From Stenotrophomonas bentonitica (lineage in GTDB: Bacteria > Pseudomonadota > Gammaproteobacteria > Xanthomonadales > Xanthomonadaceae), in the NCBI RefSeq assembly GCF_013185915.1, contig NZ_JAAZUH010000004.1, positions 320,859 through 384,858 on the forward strand: a DNA stretch of 64,000 bases, in the 5' to 3' direction. Below the pieces are notes generated by a model. The model worked only from the letters and a program-made list of their open reading frames with translations. It was not told the DNA's origin and searched no databases. The position numbers and the translations under genes were made by a program. Shown here piece by piece: positions 18,371 to 26,888 of the stretch (position 1 is the first letter of the stretch; each line of letters starts with the position of its first letter).

Positions 18371-18448
18371 AAACGCATTGCAATATCTGCTTTGTCAAAT
18401 ACCACACTCCAGCGCACGGTGGCATCACCCGCAACGCAGGAGTTGGAC

Positions 18449-20098
18449 ATGTCCGCTGTCGCCGCCTTCGCCACCGCCCAGCCCACCCCGGCCGACGCTC
18501 CGGCCACGCCGGGCATTGCCCTCACCACCCAGCTGGCCGGCCAGTCCGCGCTGCTGCCGGCAGGGGTACTGGCGCTGCTGGTGTCGCTGCACCGCGCGGT
18601 GGAACCGGAGCGCCAGCGCCGCCTGCAGGCCCGCCGCGAACGCCAGGCGTTCTTCGACGGCGGCGGCCTGCCGGACTTCCGCACCGACACCGCCGCCATC
18701 CGCAGCGACGACTGGCGCGTGGCCGCCATCCCGGAGGCGCTGCAGGACCGCCGCGTCGAGATCACCGGCCCGACCGACCCGAAGATGGTCATCAACGCGC
18801 TGAACTCCGGCGCCAAGGTGTTCATGGCCGACTTCGAGGACTCCACCGCCCCGGCCTGGCGCAACCTGCTGGCCGGCCAGCAGGCGCTGATCGGCGCAGT
18901 GCGCGGCGACCTGACCCATACCGGCCCCAGCGTGGACGGCAAGCCCGGCAAGCAGTACGCGCTGCGGCCGCTGGACGAACAGGCGGTGCTGATCGTTCGC
19001 CCGCGCGGCTGGCACCTGGATGAGAAGCACGTGCGCATCGACGGCCAGCCGCTGGCCGGCGGCCTGTTCGACGCGGCGGTGTTCGCCTTCCACAACGCGC
19101 GCACCCTGATGTGCCGCCAGCGCGGCCCGTACTTCTACCTGCCCAAGCTGCAGTCGATGGAAGAGGCCGCGCTGTGGGAGACCGCGCTGTCGCACATCGA
19201 AGGCATGCTCGGCCTGCCGCACGGGCAGATCAAGGTCACCGTGCTGATCGAAACGCTGCCGGCGGTGTTCGAGATGGACGAGATCCTGCACGCGCTGCGC
19301 GACCGCATCGTCGGCCTGAACTGCGGCCGCTGGGACTACATCTTTTCGTACATCAAGACCTTCCGTAAGCACGCCGACAAGGTGCTGCCCGAGCGCGGCC
19401 AGGTGACCATGACCCAGCCGTTCCTGAAGGCCTATTCGGAACTGCTGATCCAGACCTGCCACCGCCGTGGCGCACATGCGATGGGTGGCATGGCCGCGCA
19501 GATTCCGATCAACCATGACGCCGCTGCCAACGAACAGGCCATGGCGCGCGTTCGGGCCGACAAGCTGCGCGAAGTGACCGCCGGCCACGACGGCACCTGG
19601 GTGGCGCACCCGGCGCTGATCCCGGTGGCGCAGGCGATCTTCGACGCGCACATGCCCGGCCCGAACCAGCACGCGGTGCTGCGCCGGGATGTGCGGGTGG
19701 GGCGCGACGAACTGATCGCCGCACCCACCGGCACCATCACCCGCGCCGGTTTCGAGGGCAACGTGGAAGTGTGCGTGCGCTACCTGGCCGCCTGGCTGGA
19801 CGGCAACGGCTGCGTGCCGATCCATCACCTGATGGAAGACGCGGCCACCGCCGAGATCAGCCGCAGCCAGCTGTGGCAGTGGCTGCACGTGCCCGGCCAG
19901 CACCTGGACGACGGCACCGCCATCGACCTGCCGCTGCTGGACGCCACCCTGGCCGCGCTGCCGGCAAAGCTGGGCGAGCGCAGCGCGCTGCCGGGCGGGG
20001 CGCGGATTGAAGAGGCGATCGGGTTGCTGGCCGAGCTGAGCCGCCGTGATGAGTTGACCGACTTTTTGACCCTGCCGGCCTACGACCGCCTGGCCTGA
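18449..20098 (+). CDS. aceB: Malate synthase A
   Basis: 549 residues, the normal length for malate synthase A, which condenses glyoxylate with acetyl-CoA to malate. The signature region [16 protein letters not shown] lies mid-protein, preceded by [18 protein letters not shown] with catalytic acidic residues and followed by GGMAAQIPI. The ATG at 18449 is chosen for its upstream AGGAG; a TTG at 18392 is also in frame. The gene is followed by aceA after a REP-like palindrome, giving a complete glyoxylate bypass. Confidence 0.95.
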   Translation: MSAVAAFATAQPTPADAPATPGIALTTQLAGQSALLPAGVLALLVSLHRAVEPERQRRLQARRERQAFFDGGGLPDFRTDTAAIRSDDWRVAAIPEALQDRRVEITGPTDPKMVINALNSGAKVFMADFEDSTAPAWRNLLAGQQALIGAVRGDLTHTGPSVDGKPGKQYALRPLDEQAVLIVRPRGWHLDEKHVRIDGQPLAGGLFDAAVFAFHNARTLMCRQRGPYFYLPKLQSMEEAALWETALSHIEGMLGLPHGQIKVTVLIETLPAVFEMDEILHALRDRIVGLNCGRWDYIFSYIKTFRKHADKVLPERGQVTMTQPFLKAYSELLIQTCHRRGAHAMGGMAAQIPINHDAAANEQAMARVRADKLREVTAGHDGTWVAHPALIPVAQAIFDAHMPGPNQHAVLRRDVRVGRDELIAAPTGTITRAGFEGNVEVCVRYLAAWLDGNGCVPIHHLMEDAATAEISRSQLWQWLHVPGQHLDDGTAIDLPLLDATLAALPAKLGERSALPGGARIEEAIGLLAELSRRDELTDFLTLPAYDRLA

Positions 20099-20103
20099 CA
20101 CAT

Positions 20104-20129
20104 GCAGCCGGGCAGGGCCCGGCTCTACC
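20104..20129. repeat. GTAG-headed REP-like palindrome between aceB and aceA
   Basis: Same CCGGGCAGGGCCCGG unit as at 2897-2922, ending in CTCTACC. It sits a few bases after the aceB stop and 28 bases before aceA, where such elements often affect mRNA decay. Confidence 0.65.
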
Positions 20130-20157
20130 CCCGCTGCCGACCCACCTGGAGAACACC

Positions 20158-21441
20158 ATGACCAAGCTGCCGACCGCCGAACAGATCCAGCACGAATGGA
20201 ACACCGACCCGCGCTGGGCCGGGATCCAGCGCAACTACAGCGCCGCCGACGTGGTGCGCCTGCGCGGCACCGTGCACGTGGAGCATTCGCTGGCCCGGCT
20301 GGGCGCGGAGAAGCTGTGGAAGTACCTGCGTGAAAAGGACTTCGTCAACGCACTCGGCGCCCTGACCGGCAACCAGGCCATGCAGCAGGTCAAGGCCGGC
20401 CTCAACGCCATCTACCTGTCCGGCTGGCAGGTCGCCGCCGACGCCAACCTGGCCGGCCAGATGTACCCCGACCAGTCGCTGTACCCGGCCGACTCCGTGC
20501 CCGCGGTGGTCAAGCGCATCAACAACACCCTGCTGCGCGCCGACCAGCTGCACCACGCCGAAGGCAAGGACGAGATCGACTTCCTGCAGCCGATCGTGGC
20601 CGACGCCGAAGCCGGCTTCGGCGGCGTGCTCAACGCCTTCGAGCTGATGAAGGCGATGATCGAAGCCGGCGCGGCTGGCGTGCACTTCGAAGACCAGCTG
20701 GCCTCGGTGAAGAAGTGCGGCCACATGGGCGGCAAGGTGCTGGTGCCCACCCGCGAGGCCATCGAGAAGTTGAACGCCGCGCGCCTGGCCGCCGACGTGC
20801 TGGGCGTGCCCACCCTGCTGGTCGCCCGCACCGACGCCGAAGCCGCCGACCTGCTGACCAGCGACATCGACCCCAACGACCAGCCCTTCGCCAGCGGTGA
20901 GCGCACCCCGGAAGGCTTCTACCGCACCCGCAATGGCCTGGACCAGGCGATCAGCCGCGGCCTGGCCTACGCCCCCTACGCCGACCTGGTCTGGTGCGAG
21001 ACCGGCAAGCCGGACCTGGAGTTCGCCCGGAAGTTCGCCGAGGCCATCCACGCCAAGTACCCGGGCAAGCTGCTGGCCTACAACTGCTCGCCCAGCTTCA
21101 ACTGGAAGAAGAACCTGGACGACGCCACCATCGCGAAGTTCCAGAAGGAAATCGCCAGCTACGGGTACAAGTTCCAGTTCATCACCCTGGCCGGGTTCCA
21201 CGCCCTGAACTACTCCATGTTCAACCTGGCCCACGGCTACGCCCGCCGCCAGATGAGCGCCTTCGTCGAGCTGCAGGAGGCCGAATTCGCCGCCGCCGAC
21301 CGCGGCTTCACGGCCGTGAAGCACCAGCGCGAGGTCGGCACCGGCTACTTCGACGCCGTCACCCAGGCCATCCAGCAGGGCCAGTCCTCCACCACCGCCC
21401 TGACCGGCTCGACCGAAGAAGAGCAATTCCGGGCGGCCTGA
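20158..21441 (+). CDS. aceA: Isocitrate lyase
   Basis: 427 residues with the isocitrate lyase signature KKCGHMGGK; Cys187 is the catalytic cysteine. It splits isocitrate to succinate and glyoxylate, feeding aceB. GGAGAACACC precedes the ATG. A strong terminator follows 20 bases after the stop, ending the aceB-aceA unit. Confidence 0.97.
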   Translation: MTKLPTAEQIQHEWNTDPRWAGIQRNYSAADVVRLRGTVHVEHSLARLGAEKLWKYLREKDFVNALGALTGNQAMQQVKAGLNAIYLSGWQVAADANLAGQMYPDQSLYPADSVPAVVKRINNTLLRADQLHHAEGKDEIDFLQPIVADAEAGFGGVLNAFELMKAMIEAGAAGVHFEDQLASVKKCGHMGGKVLVPTREAIEKLNAARLAADVLGVPTLLVARTDAEAADLLTSDIDPNDQPFASGERTPEGFYRTRNGLDQAISRGLAYAPYADLVWCETGKPDLEFARKFAEAIHAKYPGKLLAYNCSPSFNWKKNLDDATIAKFQKEIASYGYKFQFITLAGFHALNYSMFNLAHGYARRQMSAFVELQEAEFAAADRGFTAVKHQREVGTGYFDAVTQAIQQGQSSTTALTGSTEEEQFRAA

Positions 21442-21460
21442 CGCCCGGAACCATCCCCCC

Positions 21461-21495
21461 AAAAGGCCGCCCCTGTAGGGGCGGCCCCGCTTTTA
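21461..21495 (+). terminator. Rho-independent terminator after aceA
   Basis: GGCCGCCCC-TGTA-GGGGCGGCC, a 9-bp perfect stem, flanked by AAAA upstream and CCGCTTTTA downstream. Confidence 0.8.
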
Positions 21496-21701
21496 TCTGC
21501 AACCGCCAGGTGCTACGGTCCGCACAAGACACCCTGCGGTAGAGGATGGCCGGTTTACCCCGGTCGCCGCGTTGGGGAGAGGGGTCGGTGCGTCGGGAGG
21601 GATTCCGGGCGCCCTGGCTCGAATTTGCGATGAGGCGCACACTTTTAAGGGGTGCTATCCTCCATCGCTCACCGGGGAACGCTAGGAAGCGGGTGTACGG
21701 T

Positions 21702-22745
21702 ATGAGCGGCAAGCTGGCCACGAACGTGTGCGAACGGGAACCAGGCATCGCGCAGACCGCGATGGCTGACATAGTGCATGCCGTTCTCAGCGCTGGCGAA
21801 TTCGCCCTGTTCGCCGAATTCGGCCGGCACCGCCCGCTGCGCGCCGGCGAACACCTGTTCCTGCGCAACCAGTCCGGCAGCACCATGTATGTCATCGTCA
21901 GCGGTGGCATCGAGCTCGATTTCGGCGAAGACCTGGTGGTCAAGACGCTGGGCCCGCACGAATTCTTCGGCGAACTCGGCCTGCTGATCGGCGACCACCC
22001 GCGCAGTGCCGACGCGCGCGCTACCAGCGATTCGCTGGTGCTGGAACTGGACAACGCCGATTTCCAGCGCCTGGTCGACCGCGATCCAGGTCTGGTCGCC
22101 TACTTCCTGCGCCGCACGATCATGCGCGTGGTCAGCAACGAACAGGTCCTGATCCGCCAGCTGCGCCGGCGCAACCACGACCTCGAAACCGCGCTCGACA
22201 ATCTATACGTCACCACCCACCAGCTCACCCATACCCGTGAGCTGGTGCGCACCGACGAACTCACCGGCCTGCACAACCGCCGCGGCCTGGCCCTGTACCT
22301 GCAGGAATGCCGCAGCCACGAAGGCGACGCTCCGCAGGGCCTGCTGCTGATCGACTGCGACCACTTCAAGCAGGTCAACGACGAGCACGGCCACCAGGCC
22401 GGCGACCGCGTCCTGCAGAGCATTGCCAACATCCTGCGCTCGGTGGCCAACGAACAGGACCGCGCCTGCCGGCTCGGCGGCGACGAATTCTGCCTGCTGC
22501 TGCGCGTAGCCGACGCCGACAGCCTGCAGCACGCCGCTGAATTCATCCTGGGCGCGGTGCACGGCCTGATGGGCCGCGCCAACCTGCAGCCGCACGTCTG
22601 CCCGGTCAGCATCGGGGTCTGCCTGATCGACCCGCTCGGCGACTGGAGCGACTGGTACGCCCGTGCCGACAACGCGCTGTACCAGGCCAAGCGCCTGGGC
22701 GGCAATCGACTTCATTGGTCGCGTTCTGCGACGTCCTTGACCTGA
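21702..22745 (+). CDS. Cyclic-nucleotide-binding domain plus GGDEF diguanylate cyclase
   Basis: 347 residues in two parts. Residues about 35-150 form a Crp-type cyclic-nucleotide-binding fold (RPLRAGEHLFLRNQSGSTMYVIVSGGIEL, FFGELGLLIGDHPRS). After a helical linker, residues about 185-340 form a GGDEF domain with RTDELTGLHNRRGL, the metal-binding DCDHFKQVND and an intact GGDEF. The usual RxxD inhibitory site five residues upstream reads NEQD, so product inhibition may be lost. I infer a cytoplasmic enzyme making c-di-GMP under control of a nucleotide ligand. The cyclase/TPR gene begins 12 bases downstream. Confidence 0.85.
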   Translation: MSGKLATNVCEREPGIAQTAMADIVHAVLSAGEFALFAEFGRHRPLRAGEHLFLRNQSGSTMYVIVSGGIELDFGEDLVVKTLGPHEFFGELGLLIGDHPRSADARATSDSLVLELDNADFQRLVDRDPGLVAYFLRRTIMRVVSNEQVLIRQLRRRNHDLETALDNLYVTTHQLTHTRELVRTDELTGLHNRRGLALYLQECRSHEGDAPQGLLLIDCDHFKQVNDEHGHQAGDRVLQSIANILRSVANEQDRACRLGGDEFCLLLRVADADSLQHAAEFILGAVHGLMGRANLQPHVCPVSIGVCLIDPLGDWSDWYARADNALYQAKRLGGNRLHWSRSATSLT

Positions 22746-22757
22746 GCGGATGCAGCC

Positions 22758-25253
22758 ATGAACGGCGACAACGGAACGTCGACCCAGTCCCCGCAGCTGC
22801 GCGCACTGCTGTTCACTGATCTGTGCGATTCGCTGGTGCTGGTTGAACGCATCGGTGACCAGGCGGCGGCCGAGCTGTTCCAGCAGCATGACCGGCTCGT
22901 GCTGGGTCTGCAGCAGCGCTGGAATGGGCAGCAGATCGACCGATCCGACGGCTTGTTCCTGCTGTTCGAGCGCGCCATTGATGGACTGGGGTTTGCCTTG
23001 GACTATCAGCGCGAACTGCGCACGTTGGGCCAAGACCAGAAGCTTGCGCTGCGCGCCCGTGCCGGATTGCATGTGGGCGAAGTACTCACCTGGGAAAACA
23101 GCGCCGAAGCGGTGAAGGCCGGAGCAAAGTCAGTCGAGGTCGAGGGTCTGGCAAAGCCGATGGCCGCGCGCTTGATGATGCTGGCACGGCCGGGGCAAAT
23201 CCTGCTTTCAGCCGTTGCGGAATCTCTGACGCATCGCGCGACCTCCAGCCTGGGCGAGCGCGCTGAGCGTCTGGTCTGGAAGTCACACGGACGCTGGCGC
23301 TTCAAAGGAATACCCACGACGCAGGAAGTCTACGAAGTGGGGGAGATCGGCTCTGCGCCACTCCGCATGCCGCGCGGATCGGGCAAGGCCCGCCGCGATA
23401 TTCCGCTGTGGCGCCAACCTGCGGCTTTGGCAGCCGAAGCGTTGCTGGTCGCCAGCGTGGTCGTGGGAGGCTGGTTGCTGCTGCGACCGGCGCCTGCGAT
23501 TGCATTTGCAGAACGCGACTGGGTGGTCGTCGGGGAAGTACGCAACCTGACCGGCGAGCCCTTGCTGGACGACAGCCTGGACCAGGCATTCCGGATCAGC
23601 CTGGGGCAATCCCGCCACGTCAACGTGCTCAGCGACATCAAGGTCCGCGAAACACTGGCGTTGATGCAGCAACCCGTGGAGTCCCTGCTGGACCGGCGAA
23701 CCGCGATCGAAGTAGCCATGCGCGACGGTGCTCGTGCCGTCGTCATGCCTTCCGTCCTCGAGGTCAACGGCAAGTTGCGGGTGACGGTGGAAGTCATCGA
23801 CCCCGCCACGAGCAACACCGTCTACTCGCACTCGGCCGATGGGCGTGGACTGGAGTCTGTGCTGACATCTGCCGACCAGGTCGTTGCCGCGTTGCGCGAA
23901 GACCTTGGCGAAGCAATGCAGAATATTTCGCGCGACTCGGCACCGCTACCCAAAGTAGCGACCTCCAGCATCGACGCCCTGCATGCCTACGCAAAAGGGT
24001 TGGCGGCGATTTCGAATCAGGACTACGACAGTGCCCTGCTGTTCTTCAATCAGGCCGCCACTGTCGACCCCGACTTCGCATTCGCCTATCTCGGCATGAT
24101 GCGCATCCGCGACGGGCAGGGAAACCTGGAGGAGGCGCGCCGTCTTTACGACCGCGCTTATGCGCTTCGTGATCGGCTTACGCCGCGCGAACAGCTCTAT
24201 CTGCAGGGTTGGGGCACCCAGTTGGGTGGCGCAGCGCTTCCTGCCATCGCCGAACAGTGGCGGATGATGACGGAGCTTTATCCGGACGATCAGGCCGGGC
24301 ACATGAATTACGCAAGCGCTCTCTACATAGCGGGGAAATACGACGCCGCACTGGCCGCTGCGCGCCCACTTCTGCTGGCCCAGTACTCCCAGCGAGCGCT
24401 TGCGCAGAACTTCATTGGCCGCATCCACCTTGCATTGGGGGAAGTGGAACAGGCGCAGCAGATGTTCAAGGAAGCCTCTGCACTTGATCGTGGCGCAAGC
24501 GACGTCTGGTTGGCGCTGAGCCTGGCGACGGCCCGGAACTATGAGGCGTCTGAAGCGACCTTTGCGCGCAGGCCGTTGCGCGACGTAGGTGAGCAGATCG
24601 AGCGCGCAAGCGCACTGGTGGACCAGCGCAAGCTGGTTGAGGCAAGCGCCCTGATCGAACGTGCCCAGGCAGATTGCGGTGGCGTGCCCGAAGTCTGCCG
24701 CGCGCTCGACGTGCTTGCGCTGCACCAGCGAAGGCTGAGCGGGAATCCGGCCCCCAGGGCCTCCTATGCGGCCATATTGGACGCATGGCTGAGAAAGGCA
24801 GAGCAACAGGATCCGGCGGCGCGGAGGGAAACGGCGCTGTTCGTGCTGGCGACTGCGTACCACACTGTGCGCGCGGGCCATGCAGGGACAGTGAAGGCCC
24901 GCGCAGATGCATTGAAGGCGCTGGTGCAGAAGGAAGACGAGCCACGGGTGCATCAGCTATGGACGCTGGTACAGGCCGCGATCGAGGTCGACGATGGGCA
25001 GCCCGCGCGGGCGCTGGTGTCGTTGGAGCCTTTGGTCAACGGCAGTGAGCTGTATCAGGTCCACGTTGTACTTCAGGATGCGTACGCGGCGCTTGATGAC
25101 GCTGGCGGCCAGGCGAACGAGCGGGACTGGCTGGAGAAGCAGCGGGGCCGCGCCTACGCCGAAGAGATAAGCATGTACGTACTGCAGTCGCTCAATCTGG
25201 ACGATGCAGCCCGGTTGAGAAGCAGCGGCACGCAGGGTGCCGCTGCTCCCTAG
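22758..25253 (+). CDS. Peptide-modification-system cyclase: nucleotide cyclase-like domain, membrane helix and TPR region
   Basis: 831 residues. Residues 15-150 are a class III nucleotide cyclase homology domain with metal-binding aspartates in LLFTDLCDS (Asp21) and RSDGLFLLF, plus RAGLHVGEV. The transition-state Asn expected four residues before Arg in MAARL is a proline, so activity is uncertain. A membrane helix (ALLVASVVVGGWLLL) lies near 232, then a periplasmic region starting RPAPAIAFAERDWVVVGEV and TPR-like repeats to the end. I recognise this architecture from a putative peptide-modification family of Xanthomonadales. The precursor peptide gene converges six bases downstream, and a cyclase-less paralogue is at 26888. 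Confidence 0.75.
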   Translation: MNGDNGTSTQSPQLRALLFTDLCDSLVLVERIGDQAAAELFQQHDRLVLGLQQRWNGQQIDRSDGLFLLFERAIDGLGFALDYQRELRTLGQDQKLALRARAGLHVGEVLTWENSAEAVKAGAKSVEVEGLAKPMAARLMMLARPGQILLSAVAESLTHRATSSLGERAERLVWKSHGRWRFKGIPTTQEVYEVGEIGSAPLRMPRGSGKARRDIPLWRQPAALAAEALLVASVVVGGWLLLRPAPAIAFAERDWVVVGEVRNLTGEPLLDDSLDQAFRISLGQSRHVNVLSDIKVRETLALMQQPVESLLDRRTAIEVAMRDGARAVVMPSVLEVNGKLRVTVEVIDPATSNTVYSHSADGRGLESVLTSADQVVAALREDLGEAMQNISRDSAPLPKVATSSIDALHAYAKGLAAISNQDYDSALLFFNQAATVDPDFAFAYLGMMRIRDGQGNLEEARRLYDRAYALRDRLTPREQLYLQGWGTQLGGAALPAIAEQWRMMTELYPDDQAGHMNYASALYIAGKYDAALAAARPLLLAQYSQRALAQNFIGRIHLALGEVEQAQQMFKEASALDRGASDVWLALSLATARNYEASEATFARRPLRDVGEQIERASALVDQRKLVEASALIERAQADCGGVPEVCRALDVLALHQRRLSGNPAPRASYAAILDAWLRKAEQQDPAARRETALFVLATAYHTVRAGHAGTVKARADALKALVQKEDEPRVHQLWTLVQAAIEVDDGQPARALVSLEPLVNGSELYQVHVVLQDAYAALDDAGGQANERDWLEKQRGRAYAEEISMYVLQSLNLDDAARLRSSGTQGAAAP

Positions 25254-25259
25254 CCTTCA

Positions 25260-25562
25260 TCAGGCATCGTCGTCCAGCGACTTGGCCGGGCCGCCGGCCT
25301 CGAAGCAGAACACAACGCGGAACGGCCCGTTCACCTGCAGCTGTCGCGCCAGTTTCCCGCGCATTTCCTCGAACTCTTCTTTCGAAGCAAGGCTGGCGAC
25401 CGGATCGCAGCAAAGCACGGTCGCCTCCGGATCGACCCCAAGGGTCTCCAACGCTTTCGAGGGGTTGGCGGCAAATTCTTTACGGAATTCATCATCCTTG
25501 CTCAGCAGGTCAAGAAGCTGCTGCACGGTATCTTCCGGGAGCGGGGTATTCGTCGAAGTCAT
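25260..25562 (-). CDS. NHLP-related RiPP precursor peptide
   Basis: 100 residues. The first 45 (LPEDTVQQLLDLLSKDDEF, then RKEFAANPSKALETLGV) match nitrile-hydratase-like leader peptides, which guide modifying enzymes. The remainder carries Cys51-Cys52 in VLCCDPVASL, a charged helix, then FRVVFCFEAGG with Cys86 and an acidic tail. No clear GG cleavage site separates leader and core, so the core is unknown. It is divergent from the dehydrogenase gene and convergent with the cyclase gene. This is the putative substrate of the locus. Confidence 0.75.
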   Translation of the reverse strand: MTSTNTPLPEDTVQQLLDLLSKDDEFRKEFAANPSKALETLGVDPEATVLCCDPVASLASKEEFEEMRGKLARQLQVNGPFRVVFCFEAGGPAKSLDDDA

Positions 25563-25724
25563 CTGAAGGGCCTGCAGTTGGAGGAAATCAGGACGTTATC
25601 GGCGGCCGCGGCGATACATTGAGTTCCAGTGGATGGAACATCGTGGCCAGCCAGTGACGGGTTCCGGCCCCCCAGCCGGTGCGGCTATATTGGCGGGAAC
25701 CCGGGTGGATCATAGACCTTTGCG
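25563..25724. promoter_or_regulatory. Divergent promoter gap between RiPP precursor and dehydrogenase
   Basis: 162 bases without a gene, relatively AT-rich. GGCTATATTGG at about 25683-25693 offers a TATATT -10-like hexamer for the rightward dehydrogenase transcript. I see no convincing -35 nor a clear operator, and no strong ribosome site for the precursor. Confidence 0.3.
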
Positions 25725-26888
25725 ATGAAGTTTCGCCGTTGCCAGATGCTGTTCGTGGAGCCACGCGAGCAGGCCGAGTTCCGTCTCGAGGGTATTCTTG
25801 CCGGCGGTAGCGGCCTGCACTACTGGCAGACCATGGTGGCATTGGCCGCCCATCTCGACGAGCCGGTCTTCCTGACCACGGAAGAGGCGACCCTGCTGCT
25901 GTCCTGCAGCGCAGAGCGCTGGCAGGACCTGGTGGAGGTGCCAGCGGACAGTGATCGGATCATGAGACTTGCGGCGAGTGGGGTCCTGCTGAGCGACCTG
26001 CCGGAGCATGCGCACCACGCTGCCGCCGACGCCCAACTGCGTGCCTCGCACTGGTGGCCGCTGGGTGCTCTGTTCCACCGGCTTTCCCGTTGGACAGCTG
26101 TGGACAGCGTTGCGGAGATGGAGCAAAACCAACTCGTCACGGCCCAGGACCTGGTTCGGCGTCTGGGCGCACCTCCCGCAGAGACGCTGCCACGCGCTGC
26201 GGGCGCGGTTGCCCTACCGCGACGGGAAGCTTCGCAGCTTGACGACCTGCTCGCCGCCCGAACCACGTGCAGGAACTTCGACACCACCAGACCGCTGCCC
26301 TTGGCACTTCTCGCGGGAACGCTTGAGCATGTGTTGATGGCGAGGTCGCACGTGGAGCCGGAGCCTGGCGCGCGTTTCCTGAAGAAAAACGTGCCGTCTG
26401 CGGGAGGCCTGCATCCTATCGAGGCGTATGTGGTCGCCCAGTCTGTGGACGGGCTTGAGCCGGGCCTGTACCACTACCATCCCGTAGCGCATGAGTTGGC
26501 CAGGACACCTTTACAGCCTGACGCGCTCCCGTCCTTCGTCCTTCGCCTGCTGGCGGGCCAGCGCTGGTTCGCCGATGCGCACGTCCTGGTGATCCTGGTC
26601 TGCCGCTTTGAGCGCAACTTCTGGAAGTACCAGAACCACGTCAAAGCGTATCGCGCGATAACGCTGGACGCCGGGCACATTTCGCAGGCCATTTACACCG
26701 AGGCGACAGCCAACGGGCTGGGGGCCTTCGTTACCGCCGCCATCAACGAGAGCGAGGTGGAGAATCTCCTTGGGCTGGAGCCGATGGCTGACGGTCCGGT
26801 CGCAGTATGCGGTGTAGGCTGGCGTTCGGCGCAGATGGAGACCTCGGAGATGGATCCTGCCGGCCGCGTTTGGAAAGTGGGCGTTTGA
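25725..26888 (+). CDS. SagB-like nitroreductase-fold peptide maturation dehydrogenase
   Basis: 387 residues. Residues about 165-387 form a SagB/ThcOx-type flavin nitroreductase domain: phosphate-binding AARTTCRNF near 178-185, VPSAGGLHPIEAYVV, and TLDAGHISQAIYTEATANGLGAF. Residues 1-160 are a separate region with acidic and aromatic character, probably for substrate binding. In RiPP pathways such enzymes oxidise azolines to azoles, but no YcaO cyclodehydratase is visible here, so the reaction is open. The stop overlaps the next start (ATGA). Confidence 0.75.
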   Translation: MKFRRCQMLFVEPREQAEFRLEGILAGGSGLHYWQTMVALAAHLDEPVFLTTEEATLLLSCSAERWQDLVEVPADSDRIMRLAASGVLLSDLPEHAHHAAADAQLRASHWWPLGALFHRLSRWTAVDSVAEMEQNQLVTAQDLVRRLGAPPAETLPRAAGAVALPRREASQLDDLLAARTTCRNFDTTRPLPLALLAGTLEHVLMARSHVEPEPGARFLKKNVPSAGGLHPIEAYVVAQSVDGLEPGLYHYHPVAHELARTPLQPDALPSFVLRLLAGQRWFADAHVLVILVCRFERNFWKYQNHVKAYRAITLDAGHISQAIYTEATANGLGAFVTAAINESEVENLLGLEPMADGPVAVCGVGWRSAQMETSEMDPAGRVWKVGV

